Shown: positions 52,601 to 60,589 of the stretch, piece by piece
How the letters are laid out: every line of letters begins with the position of its first letter
How positions within the stretch are numbered: the first letter of the stretch is position 1
From: Thermoflexus hugenholtzii JAD2
Lineage (GTDB): Bacteria > Chloroflexota > Anaerolineae > Thermoflexales > Thermoflexaceae
NCBI RefSeq assembly: GCF_900187885.1
Contig: NZ_FYEK01000022.1
Coordinates: forward strand, 111,265-175,264
Direction: 5' to 3'
DNA length: 64,000 nt
Translations under genes and position numbers: made by a program
Notes under the pieces: model-generated
Seen by the model: only the letters and a program-made list of their open reading frames with translations
Told to the model about the DNA's origin: nothing
The model's database searches: none

Positions 52601-54382
52601 CAGGCCCTGATAGATCGAGAACCCGTCCTTCCCATCCACCCGCAACGGCAGGCCGTCGTCCCAGTGCTCGTTGGCGATCACCGAGGAGGCCAGCAGAAGC
52701 GGCCCGCCCTCGGCCCGCAGGCGCAGGAGGTAATCCCCGGCCGGCAGGACGAGAGGCTCCGGCCACCCCGCCCGAACGGGATCCCCATCCGGATGGCGGG
52801 GGGCGGAGGGGGCGGGGATCCGGAGCTGCAGGCGGACGGCGCCCGCGGGATCTTCCAGGGTCAAGTGGAGCAGGCCCGGCCTCTCCCCAAGGGCGCGTAG
52901 ATGCGGGATCTCCAGGCCCGAGATCGTCTGTGCAGGGGTGATGGGGATCGTCAGGACGAGTTCCTCCTGGACCAGAAGGCGATTGCTTAAGGGCAAGGGA
53001 TAGCGGGCGCCGGGGGGATCCGCGCGCAAAAGGGTGACCGCGGTGGGGACGTGGGCGTAGAGCCAGCGGGAGGCGGCGACCCGGGAGACCGGCTGGCGGT
53101 AGATCCCGGTGAAGGCCCAGGCCCAGAGGGAGGTCCCCCCGACCACGATCCCGATCCCAGCCAGGGCCAGCCATCGTCCGGCCGGTTGGGGAAGCCGTCG
53201 CAGGCGCAGGAGCCCCCAGGCGGCGGTCAGGGCCAGGGTGGGATAGATCGGGAGGAAGTAGCGCATGGATTTCACCCACTGCGTCCCCATATACAGGAAA
53301 TACCCGCCGGTCCACAGCCCGAGGAGCAGCCAGCCCATGTGGATGGGATCGAGCCCGATCCCTTCCCGGCGCAGGCGCCGGCGGAGGGCCAGCCCCAGCC
53401 CCAGCCATCCGAGCCATGCGGCAGCGCCGAAGGGGAGGCCCATCCCCCACAGGACCATGTTCTTCAGGGGAAAGAGGATGGGTGCCCGATCCGTCCATTG
53501 ATGGCCGGGCGGATAATCGGCGGCCCCGCTGATCAGCGCCTGGATCTCCCGCATGTTGGCCAGCCAGCGGGGGTCGGGGAGGAACCATCCGGCGAAGGCG
53601 TAGGGCATCCCCAGGCGGAAGGCGAGGGCGGCGGCGAGCCCGGCGGCGATCCAGAAGCGCAGGGTTTTCCCGGAGCTGCGGAGGGACAGGAGGGCGGCGA
53701 GGGCCATCAGGGCGAGCAGCGGCCAGAGGTTGATGCGGGAGGCCAGGGCCGCCCCGGCCATCGTCCCGGTCAGGACCGCGGCGGCCCACGTGGGGCGGCG
53801 GAGCATCCGGACCATTCCCAGGAGCGCGGCGGTGCTGAAGAACGTCGCCCACGTGTCCGTGGTGTAGAAGTGGGCCTGCTGGATGTTCATCACGCTGAAG
53901 GCCATGAGGGCGGCGGCCAGCAGCCCCCCTTCGATCCCCATCAGCGCCCGGCCGATGAAGAAGGTCAACACGACCGTCCCGGCGTCCAGGAGGGCGGAGA
54001 GGGTGCGGCCGAGCAGGGTGATCTCATCGTAGCCAAGGGCCGTGCGGCGGGGGAATGGACAAAGCCATGCCTCTGCCCGGCAGAGCGCCGTGACCAGCTC
54101 GCCGATCCCCCGGGTGAGGACGATGGGCAGGTCCCCGTAGACGAAGAAGGTGTAGCCCCGGTTGTAGGGGTTCAGGGGGGAGCGGGCGGAGTCCAGGTAT
54201 TCCCCCAGGTCCCGGGGCCAGGCCAGGGCCTCCGTGACCATGGTGAGGAAGCGCTCGTCGGGATGCAGATGCTGGTTCTCGTCCCAGTTCAGCCCTGTCA
54301 GGCGAAGGGCCAGGGCGGCGATCAGGATGAGGGGGAGCCGAGCGATCCACCAACCCTTTTCGTCACGCGGCATCGTGCCCAT
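49700..54382 (-). CDS. Giant membrane protein: GT39-like domain fused to a DUF2298/YYY-type domain
   Basis: A 1560-residue polytopic protein. The first half has the GT39 features (NWDENQHLHPDERFLTMVTE near residue 35; IQQAHFYTTDTWATFFSTAA) and a soluble segment with beta-rich character. The second half, from about residue 800, is the domain described in Chloroflexi and archaea as Chlor_Arch_YYY: DLWHPVMGGEKPMNLSYLLA, GGYINYYYFGYVIVGAPIKF, FPYFTFLYADLHAHMMAFPL, RPTNTWDYPAHLLL and RMNTVFKFYLQVWFLWALA. The function is unknown, but the conserved Asp, Glu and Tyr in membrane loops suggest a lipid-linked sugar transferase. The start at 54382 lacks a clear ribosome-binding site; 54373 is an alternative. 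Confidence 0.85.
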   Translation of the reverse strand: MGTMPRDEKGWWIARLPLILIAALALRLTGLNWDENQHLHPDERFLTMVTEALAWPRDLGEYLDSARSPLNPYNRGYTFFVYGDLPIVLTRGIGELVTALCRAEAWLCPFPRRTALGYDEITLLGRTLSALLDAGTVVLTFFIGRALMGIEGGLLAAALMAFSVMNIQQAHFYTTDTWATFFSTAALLGMVRMLRRPTWAAAVLTGTMAGAALASRINLWPLLALMALAALLSLRSSGKTLRFWIAAGLAAALAFRLGMPYAFAGWFLPDPRWLANMREIQALISGAADYPPGHQWTDRAPILFPLKNMVLWGMGLPFGAAAWLGWLGLGLALRRRLRREGIGLDPIHMGWLLLGLWTGGYFLYMGTQWVKSMRYFLPIYPTLALTAAWGLLRLRRLPQPAGRWLALAGIGIVVGGTSLWAWAFTGIYRQPVSRVAASRWLYAHVPTAVTLLRADPPGARYPLPLSNRLLVQEELVLTIPITPAQTISGLEIPHLRALGERPGLLHLTLEDPAGAVRLQLRIPAPSAPRHPDGDPVRAGWPEPLVLPAGDYLLRLRAEGGPLLLASSVIANEHWDDGLPLRVDGKDGFSIYQGLEMAWYDDDNEEKRQRALEWLERADWIVLSSQRLVWSIPRLPLRYPMTVAYYRALFEGRLGFDLVATFHAKPSLGPLEIDDIGGRIGFDLPPLGFEEPFWGAEEAFSVYDHPPVWIFRKRPDFSLEQARRVLESVDLSQVVWQTPRQYTQARGLLMLDPVAWARQQAASTYRAIFPSENPLNRWPALGVLAWWLFFTLLGWGAWPLTAWAFPGLRDHGYALARILGPLLFAFLPWLMASLGVMDFNRTAMALTLLAGLVVDVLLWPRVKPAIRAALRDPLWRVEEMVAVGAFAFWLLVRLGHPDLWHPVMGGEKPMNLSYLLATIRSLRFPPYDPWFAGGYINYYYFGYVIVGAPIKFLGFEVRYAYNAVIPTLAALTALGAFAVGAHLAAARWPQAHGKPIAAGLLAALFATGVGNLGELKLLSDLFQEVGAQVTEAESPSLRETLIGMREVLTGRAALPARIEWWYWNPTRMIPDRDVTPITEFPYFTFLYADLHAHMMAFPLQLAALLIGLAWLRRSRWGEPSGIAALALGALVVGALRPTNTWDYPAHLLLGLAALTLNAWTRGDLHTGSGIEGWLARCAAFIGLGALLFYPYLAHYATAYTELEVWKGDRTPLGTYLLLHGLFLGPILTLLVREAWRLRRWVLAGWRSDPLGTVGWIVAGALGLGLWVGGSRIAPVAVLAIPIILLSVALALRPYQAPERRLLWIWVASAAALTLGVEQVVLKGDIGRMNTVFKFYLQVWFLWALAAAIAVLTVEEAARRWAPAGRVLWRGFLGFLMFSALLYPVLATRARLYDRWEVSVGPTLDGFAFMEKAIADEAGVRYPVREEFEALRFLWDRVEGTPVVIESIRSPAYRGLRSRIAMFTGLPVVFGWDWHQRQQRTVVPESLIQRREADVNRFYETPDPDEAMAILHRYHVRYVMDGYAERLYYPPEGFEKFPLLIERGDLRLVFANAGVRIYEVTR

Positions 54383-54538
54383 GCGTCTGTGGCGTCTGAA
54401 CCGGATTGTGCAAGTCCCTCCCATTGTAGTCACAGGCCTCGATTCCCGGCCAGCCTGCCCACCCTGTGCTCCATGCGCCGTCCCGGTCCGAACCTTCCTC
54501 CTCCAGAGGAAGAAGCGTTTCCCGCCATGCGAGTCCGG

Positions 54539-54544
54539 TATAAT
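54539..54544 (+). promoter_or_regulatory. Perfect -10 element before the GT4 gene
   Basis: TATAAT about 85 bases before the ATG at 54628. The -35 region is not consensus. On the opposite strand, a TACAAT (complement of about 54424-54429) may serve the giant membrane protein gene. Confidence 0.5.
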
Positions 54545-54627
54545 GGGGCCGACGGCGGGTCCCTCCGCGTCGGGGCGATGAGGCGACCCTATGGATCGGA
54601 TCCTTATCCGGCGCGAACGGCGAAGAA

Positions 54628-55779
54628 ATGGCGCGCATCGTCATCGACGTCACCGCGGCGGTGCGGCAGGGCGCGGGGATCGGGCGCTACGCCCGGGAGC
54701 TGACCCGCGCCATCCTGCAGGCGTTCCCGGAGCACCGTTACACCCTGTTCTACGCCGGCCCGGTGCGCTTCTCCCTGACGTGGGCGCAGGCCCCCGGGCT
54801 CCGCCTGCGGGCGGCCCCGTTGCCCGAGAAGGGCATGGTCTGGCTCTGGCATCGCCTGTCCCTCCCGGTCCCCCTGGAGCTCTTCACCGGGGTGGCGGAT
54901 CTGATCTATTCCCCGGATTTCCTGCTCCCGCCCACGCTGCCCGGGCGGCGCACGCTGCTGACCGTCCACGATCTTTCCTTCGAGGTGATGCCCGAGACCC
55001 TCCCCGCGCCGCTGGTGGCCTACCTGCGCCGGAACGTCCCCCGCGCCGTTCGGCGGGCGACCCACATCCTGGCGGACTCCGAGGCCACGCGGCAGGATCT
55101 CATCCGGCTGTGGGGCGTGCCGGCGGAGAAGATCACCGTGCTCTACAGCGGGGTGGAATCCCGCTTCCGACCGGTTCAGGACCCGGCGCTTCACGCGCGG
55201 GTTCGGGCGCGCTACGGGCTGGGGCCGTGGCCGTTCATCCTCACGGTGGGCACAGTGCAGCCGCGCAAGAACTACCCGCGCCTGATCGAGGCCTTCGCGG
55301 CCCTGGTGCGGGAGGGGATCTTCCCCGAGGGCCATCTGGTCATCGTGGGGGAAAAAGGATGGCAGGCGGAGGGGACCTTCGAGGCGATCCGGCGCTCGGG
55401 GATGGCGGAGCGGATCCACTGGCTGGGCTTTGTGGACGACGCGGATCTGCCGGCGCTATATTCCGCCGCTGCGGTGTTCGCGCTGGTCTCGCGGTATGAG
55501 GGCTTCGGCCTGCCGGCGCTGGAGGCGATGGCCTGCGGGACGCCGGTGGTGGCCTCGCGGGTCTCCTCCCTGCCGGAGGTGGTGGGGGAGGCGGGGGTGC
55601 TGGTGGATCCGGAGTCCGTGGCGGACATCGTGCGGGGGCTGCGAGCGGCCCTGGAGGATCCCGAGCGGCGGGCGGCGTTGCGGGAGGCGGGCTTGGGGCG
55701 GGCCCGCCGCTTCACCTGGGAGGCGGCCGCCCGGCAATGGCACGAGATCGTCTTGCGGCTCCTCAACCTTGAGGCGTGA
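54628..55779 (+). CDS. Glycosyltransferase family 4
   Basis: A 383-residue GT-B enzyme. GAGIGRYARELTRAIL near the N-terminus, LTVHDLSFEVMPETLP, LADSEATRQDLIRLWGV, LTVGTVQPRKNYPRLIEAF (nucleotide-sugar site) and SRYEGFGLPALEAMACGTPV with VASRVSSLPEVVGEAGVLVD form the classic GT4 motif set. It transfers a sugar from a nucleotide-sugar donor with retention, probably to a lipid or polysaccharide. The sugar is unknown. Confidence 0.9.
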   Translation: MARIVIDVTAAVRQGAGIGRYARELTRAILQAFPEHRYTLFYAGPVRFSLTWAQAPGLRLRAAPLPEKGMVWLWHRLSLPVPLELFTGVADLIYSPDFLLPPTLPGRRTLLTVHDLSFEVMPETLPAPLVAYLRRNVPRAVRRATHILADSEATRQDLIRLWGVPAEKITVLYSGVESRFRPVQDPALHARVRARYGLGPWPFILTVGTVQPRKNYPRLIEAFAALVREGIFPEGHLVIVGEKGWQAEGTFEAIRRSGMAERIHWLGFVDDADLPALYSAAAVFALVSRYEGFGLPALEAMACGTPVVASRVSSLPEVVGEAGVLVDPESVADIVRGLRAALEDPERRAALREAGLGRARRFTWEAAARQWHEIVLRLLNLEA

Positions 55780-55862
55780 GGGCAGGCGCGTCGGGCTCCT
55801 TTTGCATCTTCGGTTTGTATTTACAATTACGACAGATTCTGCTCTACGGCGAGGCAGATGCG

Positions 55863-56813
55863 ATGCGACGGGCGTGGGTGTTGAGCGGAGGCGGCAACCG
55901 GGGTCCGCTCCAGGTGGGGGCGATGCGGGCGCTGCTGGAGCAGGGGCTCGAGCCCGACTTCCTCGTCGGCACCTCCGCCGGGGCCATCAACGCCGTGGCC
56001 TTCGCCGCCGACCCCACCCTCCCGGGCCTGGAGCGCCTGGCCCAGGCCTGGCGGGGCGTCCGCCGCGCAGATATCTACCCCGGCAACCTGTTCACCATCC
56101 TCTGGCGCATCCTCACCCGCCAGGATAGCCTGTTCGATAGCTCGGGGATGCGGCGCGTGCTGCAGGCCCATCTCCCGCCGGGGGTGCGGACCTTCGGGGA
56201 CCTACGGCGGCCGTGCTACGTGACGGCGGCGGACCTGCGCACACAACGCCTCATCCTGTTCGGCGAGGATCCCTCCACCCCGGTGCTGGAGCCGGTGCTG
56301 GCCAGCGCCAGCGTCCCGGTCATCCATCCTCCGGTGCGCTTCCGCGGGATGCAGCTGGTGGACGGCGGGGTCGTGGCGGTGGTTCCGGTCTCCATCGCCC
56401 TGGAGAAGGGGGCGGAGGAGATCTATGTGGTAGACCTGAGCTTCGGCCCGCAGATCCTGCCGCCCCGCCGGGGCATCGTGGAGATCGCCATGACCGCGTA
56501 TCAGACCCTCCTGGACGAGCAGACCCTAGACGACCTTTACGATGCGTTGCAGGCGCCGGTGACGCTCCATCATGTGTGTATCCCCGCCTTCCGGGAGATC
56601 TCCTTCCTGGATTTCTCCCGGACCGCTGAGATGCTGGAGGCGGGCTACGAGGCGATGCGCCGTTATCTGGAGGACCCGCATCCCGATCAGATCTGCGCGA
56701 TCACGGCCGAGGCCCGCCGGGCCCTAACGGCTCAGATGGTCCCCGGCGGGGGCCGAACCTATGCGCCGCCGCGCCGGCGGCGGTTGCTGGAGATGGGGCC
56801 TTCAAAAGGATGA
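55863..56813 (+). CDS. Patatin-like phospholipase
   Basis: A 316-residue serine hydrolase. LSGGGNRGPLQVGAMRALLE holds the oxyanion-hole glycines, LVGTSAGAINAVAFA the nucleophile Ser (GxSxG), and MQLVDGGVVAVVPVSIA the catalytic Asp (DGG). The ATG at 55863 opens just before the motif and is preceded by GAGG; the frame is open further upstream but those residues look non-coding. The family acts on lipid acyl esters. Confidence 0.87.
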   Translation: MRRAWVLSGGGNRGPLQVGAMRALLEQGLEPDFLVGTSAGAINAVAFAADPTLPGLERLAQAWRGVRRADIYPGNLFTILWRILTRQDSLFDSSGMRRVLQAHLPPGVRTFGDLRRPCYVTAADLRTQRLILFGEDPSTPVLEPVLASASVPVIHPPVRFRGMQLVDGGVVAVVPVSIALEKGAEEIYVVDLSFGPQILPPRRGIVEIAMTAYQTLLDEQTLDDLYDALQAPVTLHHVCIPAFREISFLDFSRTAEMLEAGYEAMRRYLEDPHPDQICAITAEARRALTAQMVPGGGRTYAPPRRRRLLEMGPSKG

Positions 56814-56871
56814 GGCTGGGGAAGAAGAACGTGCGGCATAGAGTTCGTCGGTTTCGATCCGGAGGGACGCG

Positions 56872-57828
56872 ATGGCCTATGTAGCCGTGGATCTCGGAGG
56901 CACTCGCATCCGGGCCGCGCGCTGCGATGCGGCGGGCCGAGTGCAGGCCCGGACGGAACAGCCCACCCGCCCGGAGGAGGGGGTGGAGGCGGTGATCGCC
57001 CGCATCGCCGGGGCGATCTGGGCGGTCTGGCCGGCGGAGGAGCCGGTGGAGGCGATCGGCGTCGGCGCGCCGGGCCCGCTGGACCCCCGCACCGGGGTGG
57101 TGCTCACAGCCCCCAACCTGGGCTGGGAGAACGTCCCGCTGGCGGAGCGGTTGCAAGAGCGGTTCGGCGTCCCCTGTTTCGTGGGCAACGACGCTAACCT
57201 GGCCGCCTTAGGGGAATGGCAATATGGTGCCGGCCGCGGCCACGAGCACCTCGTCTATCTCACCATCAGCACCGGCATCGGGGGCGGGGTGATCACCCAT
57301 GGGGTGCTGCTGGAAGGTGCCCACGGCCTGGGGGCGGAGCTGGGCCATATCGTCGTGGAGGCCCGAGAGGGGCCCCGATGCGGCTGCGGGCAGCGGGGCT
57401 GTCTGGAAGCCCTGGCCTCCGGGACGGCCATCGCCCGCATGGCCCGGGAGGCCCTCGCCCGCGGCGAGCCGTTTCCCGGGTCGGATCGGGACCCCGAGTC
57501 CATCACCGCCGCCGACGTCGCGGGGGCGGCGGCCCGGGGCGACCCCGTGGCCACGGCCATCATGGAGCGGGCCGCCTTCTACCTGGGGGTGGGCATCGCC
57601 ACCTTCTGGCACATCTTCAACCCCACCCTCGTGATCCTGGGCGGCGGGGTGATGAAGGCAGGAGACTGGTTTCTGGAGAGGATCCGGGCGCACGCCCGGG
57701 AGCGGGCGATGACCCCTGCCTACATCACGCCCATCGTCCGGGCGGCCCTAGGGGAGGACGTCGGGCTGCTGGGCGCCCTGGCCTACGCCCGATGGCGACT
57801 GGCCTCCATCCTCCCCTCCTCCCGCTGA
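56872..57828 (+). CDS. ROK-family sugar kinase (glucokinase-like)
   Basis: A 318-residue kinase: AVDLGGTRIRAARCDAAGRV binds phosphate, VPCFVGNDANLAALGEWQYG contains the catalytic Asp, TISTGIGGGVITHGVLLEG and HGLGAELGHIVVEAREGP follow, and RCGCGQRGCLEALASG is the zinc-binding ROK motif. Glucose is the commonest substrate. If the GH63-like enzyme releases glucose from glucosylglycerate, this kinase could return it to metabolism. Its last 46 bases overlap the 3' end of the convergent mobA gene. Confidence 0.88.
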   Translation: MAYVAVDLGGTRIRAARCDAAGRVQARTEQPTRPEEGVEAVIARIAGAIWAVWPAEEPVEAIGVGAPGPLDPRTGVVLTAPNLGWENVPLAERLQERFGVPCFVGNDANLAALGEWQYGAGRGHEHLVYLTISTGIGGGVITHGVLLEGAHGLGAELGHIVVEAREGPRCGCGQRGCLEALASGTAIARMAREALARGEPFPGSDRDPESITAADVAGAAARGDPVATAIMERAAFYLGVGIATFWHIFNPTLVILGGGVMKAGDWFLERIRAHARERAMTPAYITPIVRAALGEDVGLLGALAYARWRLASILPSSR

Positions 57829-58394
57829 AGCCGCGCCCAGTCCTCCGGCGTGTTGATGTTCCGCCAGGACCGGCCCTCCGGGTCCACCGCCTGCCATTCG
57901 GCCGGCGGGATGTAGCGCACCCGGATCGCCGGGTAGAAGGCGACCACCGCCCGCTGCCCGCACGCCAGGGCGGCGGCGATGGGGTTCAAACAGGAGGCGC
58001 GATAGAAAGCGTGGAGCGGCTCCGGGCGACCCTCGATGTCCACCGGCACGATGGCGTCCGCGCCGGAGCGGCGCTCGAACAGCCAGCGGATGACCGCGGA
58101 ATCCACCAGGGGCATGTCACAGGCGAGGGCGAAGGCCCATTCGTGCCGGGCGCTCAGCAATCCGGCCCACAATCCGCCCAGCGGCCCGACCGGCGGAGAG
58201 GGGTCCGGCAGGAGACGGGCCGCCAGGCCATGGAAGCGCTCGGGGTGCGGCGCCACCACGATCACATCGTCGGAGACCTCGTGGAGACGCTCCACCAATT
58301 CGGCGATCAGGGGGCGCCCGTGCCATTCCAGGAAGGCCTTGTCCCGACCCATCCGGCGGCTCCGGCCGCCGGCCAGGAGGATCACGCTATACAT
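57783..58394 (-). CDS. mobA: Molybdenum cofactor guanylyltransferase
   Basis: A 203-residue nucleotidyltransferase. SVILLAGGRSRRMGRDKAFL is the GTP-binding signature, VGPLGGLWAGLLSARHEWAF and LACDMPLVDSAVIRWLFE form the central motif, and RSWRNINTPEDWARL is the family end. It links GMP to molybdopterin for bis-MGD enzymes. No other molybdenum gene is nearby. AAGGGG lies about 8 bases before the ATG. Confidence 0.9.
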   Translation of the reverse strand: MYSVILLAGGRSRRMGRDKAFLEWHGRPLIAELVERLHEVSDDVIVVAPHPERFHGLAARLLPDPSPPVGPLGGLWAGLLSARHEWAFALACDMPLVDSAVIRWLFERRSGADAIVPVDIEGRPEPLHAFYRASCLNPIAAALACGQRAVVAFYPAIRVRYIPPAEWQAVDPEGRSWRNINTPEDWARLQREEGRMEASRHRA

Positions 58395-58405
58395 GCGGAG
58401 CCCCT

Positions 58406-58435
58406 TTGACACTTCGGGAAACCCTTCCCTAAGAT
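58406..58435 (+). promoter_or_regulatory. Bactofilin promoter
   Basis: A perfect -35 TTGACA (58406-58411), an 18-base spacer and -10 TAAGAT (58430-58435). The start codon of the bactofilin gene lies about 30 bases downstream. It is divergent from mobA. Confidence 0.7.
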
Positions 58436-58467
58436 AGAGTATATCCCCCTTTGTGAGGAGGAGCGCG

Positions 58468-58938
58468 ATGTTCGGGCGACCCAAGCCGGAGAAGGCGCCG
58501 GCGGCTCCCAAGCCGGCGGTTCCCAGCGTGTCATCGGAAACGGTGCTGGGCCCCACCTGCGTGGTCAAAGGGATGCTGCAAGGGGACGGGACCATCCGGG
58601 TGGAGGGGATCTTCGAGGGCACGATGGAGATCAGCGGACATCTCATCATCGGGGAGAACGCGCGGGTGCGCGCGGAGGTGCGGGCGACCAACGTCTCGGT
58701 GGCCGGGATGGTCATCGGCAAGATCCACGCCACCGGGCGGGTGGAGATCCTCTCCACCGGGAAGGTGTGGGGCGAGATCCAGGCGGGCTCCCTGGTGATC
58801 GATGAGGGCGGATATTTCCGCGGCCAGTCGGTGATGCCCGGGGCGGAGCCCGAGTTCCCCATGCTGGAAGCTCCCCGCCCGGATCGAGAGGAGCGCGTCA
58901 TCGACATAAGCGCGGGCCCGGACGTCCGCGAAGGATAG
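58468..58938 (+). CDS. Bactofilin-family cytoskeletal protein
   Basis: A 156-residue protein made of a short disordered N-terminus rich in Pro, Ala and Lys, a right-handed beta-helix core with repeating hydrophobic ladders ([60 protein letters not shown]) and an acidic tail. Bactofilins polymerise without nucleotides and often bind membranes. GAGGAGGAG precedes ATG 58468; GTG 58453 is less likely. Confidence 0.88.
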   Translation: MFGRPKPEKAPAAPKPAVPSVSSETVLGPTCVVKGMLQGDGTIRVEGIFEGTMEISGHLIIGENARVRAEVRATNVSVAGMVIGKIHATGRVEILSTGKVWGEIQAGSLVIDEGGYFRGQSVMPGAEPEFPMLEAPRPDREERVIDISAGPDVREG

Positions 58939-59050
58939 GTCTGGACCCAGCGATCCCCTTTCCACCTCGCTGCGCGTTGCGAAAACCGTGGGGCGGCTCG
59001 CCGGTCGCCCCGATTTTCTATTCCTTTCCCCAGCCGGAGAGGAGGTCGGC

Positions 59051-60367
59051 ATGCCCGTGGTGGCCGTCGTGGGGGCGCTGTGGGGCGATGAAGGGAAGGG
59101 CCACATCGTGGATTACCTCAGCCGCACGGCCGAGATCGTGATCCGGGTCCAGGGCGGGGACAACGCCGGGCACACCGTGGTCAACGAATATGGAACCTTC
59201 CGGCTGCATCTGGTGCCCGCGGGGGTCTTCCACCCGGGGACCATCTGCCTCATCGGGGCGGGGACCGTGGTGAACCCGGACACGCTGCTCCAGGAGCTCT
59301 CAGCGCTGGAGGCGGCGGGGGTGGACACCGGGCGGGTGTGGATCTCCGATCGCGCCCACCTGGTCTTCCCTTATCACCGCCAGCGCGACGAGCTGGAGGA
59401 GCGGGTTCGGGGGGATCGCCCCCTGGGCACCACCCGTCGGGGCATCGGCCCGGCCTACAGCGACAAGGCGGCCCGCATCGGCCTGCGCGCGGGCGACCTG
59501 CTCCATCGGGACTGGTTGCACCGGCGCCTGCGGCAGGCGCACGCTGCGATCGCTGCCCGGATCGCCGCCCTCGGCGGCGAGCCCCCTTCATTGGAGGAGC
59601 TGATGGACCGCTGCGAGGGATGGCGGGAGCGCCTGAAGGACCGCATCATCGACACGATCCCGCTGCTTCAGGAGGCATTGCGGCGGGACGCCCGCATCCT
59701 CCTCGAGGGCCAGCTGGGCGCCATGCGGGATCTGGACTGGGGGATTTATCCCTATGTGACCTCCTCCAACACCCTGGCCGGCTACGCGGCGGTCGGCGCC
59801 GGGATCCCGCCCCAGGCGATCCGGGAGGTGATCGGGGTGGTGAAGGCCTTCGCCACGGCGGTGGGCGAGGGCCCGCTGGTCACCGAGGTCCACGGGGAGC
59901 TGGCCGAGCGCCTGCGCCGGGGCGGGCCGCCGGAGGGCTGGGAGTTCGGCGCCACCACCGGACGCCCCCGCCGGTGCGGCTGGCCGGACGCCGTGGCCCT
60001 GCGCCACGCGGCCTGGCTGAACGGCTTCACCGCCCTGGCCGTCACCAAGCTCGATGTGCTGGACGGGCTGGAGGAGATCCCCCTGTGCGTGGGCTATCGC
60101 TTGCCCTCCGGCGAGGTCCTCACCCACGTCCCGGATACCCCGATCCTCGAGCAGGTCTCCCCGGTGTATGAGCGCCTTCCGGGATGGACCGGTCCCACCG
60201 CCACGGCCCGGCGTTGGGAGGATCTCCCGGAGGCCGCCCGCGCGTACCTGCGTCGCCTGGCGGAGATCGCCGGCGCCCCCGTGCGCTACGTCTCCGTGGG
60301 GCCGGGGCGGGATCAGATCCTCGAGGTGGATTCGGCCGAAGCGAAACCGGGAGATGCTTCTCTTTGA
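59051..60367 (+). CDS. purA: Adenylosuccinate synthetase
   Basis: A 438-residue enzyme joining IMP and aspartate with [23 protein letters not shown] is the P-loop region (family usually GxQWGDEGKGK, so Gln to Leu and the second Lys to His here). [48 protein letters not shown] and [16 protein letters not shown] sequence near residue 305 follow. The catalytic Asp and His of the family are present. The start at 59051 follows GAGGAGG. It precedes purB, separated by a REP-like repeat. Confidence 0.94.
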   Translation: MPVVAVVGALWGDEGKGHIVDYLSRTAEIVIRVQGGDNAGHTVVNEYGTFRLHLVPAGVFHPGTICLIGAGTVVNPDTLLQELSALEAAGVDTGRVWISDRAHLVFPYHRQRDELEERVRGDRPLGTTRRGIGPAYSDKAARIGLRAGDLLHRDWLHRRLRQAHAAIAARIAALGGEPPSLEELMDRCEGWRERLKDRIIDTIPLLQEALRRDARILLEGQLGAMRDLDWGIYPYVTSSNTLAGYAAVGAGIPPQAIREVIGVVKAFATAVGEGPLVTEVHGELAERLRRGGPPEGWEFGATTGRPRRCGWPDAVALRHAAWLNGFTALAVTKLDVLDGLEEIPLCVGYRLPSGEVLTHVPDTPILEQVSPVYERLPGWTGPTATARRWEDLPEAARAYLRRLAEIAGAPVRYVSVGPGRDQILEVDSAEAKPGDASL

Positions 60368-60473
60368 TCTGGACGATCGGCGGGGCGAAGAGCCCGGCCT
60401 CGTTGTAGGTCGAGATGGATTTCAACCCTTCGACCATCATCCCGGCTGTTTGGTCGGCATCCGCACGTTTTTT

Positions 60474-60543
60474 GTAGGAGCGGCTTCCGCCGCGACCCTC
60501 GCGTCATCGAGAACCAGAGGTTCGGGGTGAAAGCCTCTCCTGC
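60474..60543. repeat. Two REP-like units in opposite orientation between purA and purB
   Basis: Unit 60474-60497 (plus) and the more divergent unit 60520-60543 (minus) face each other with 22 bases between. They lie in the 222-base gap 60368-60589, in which no gene was seen. Such inverted REP pairs can form larger hairpins and may stabilise or terminate transcripts. Confidence 0.7.
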
Positions 60544-60589
60544 AAAAGATCGATAAGGATCGATTCAAAACGCTGGAGGGGAGCTCTGG

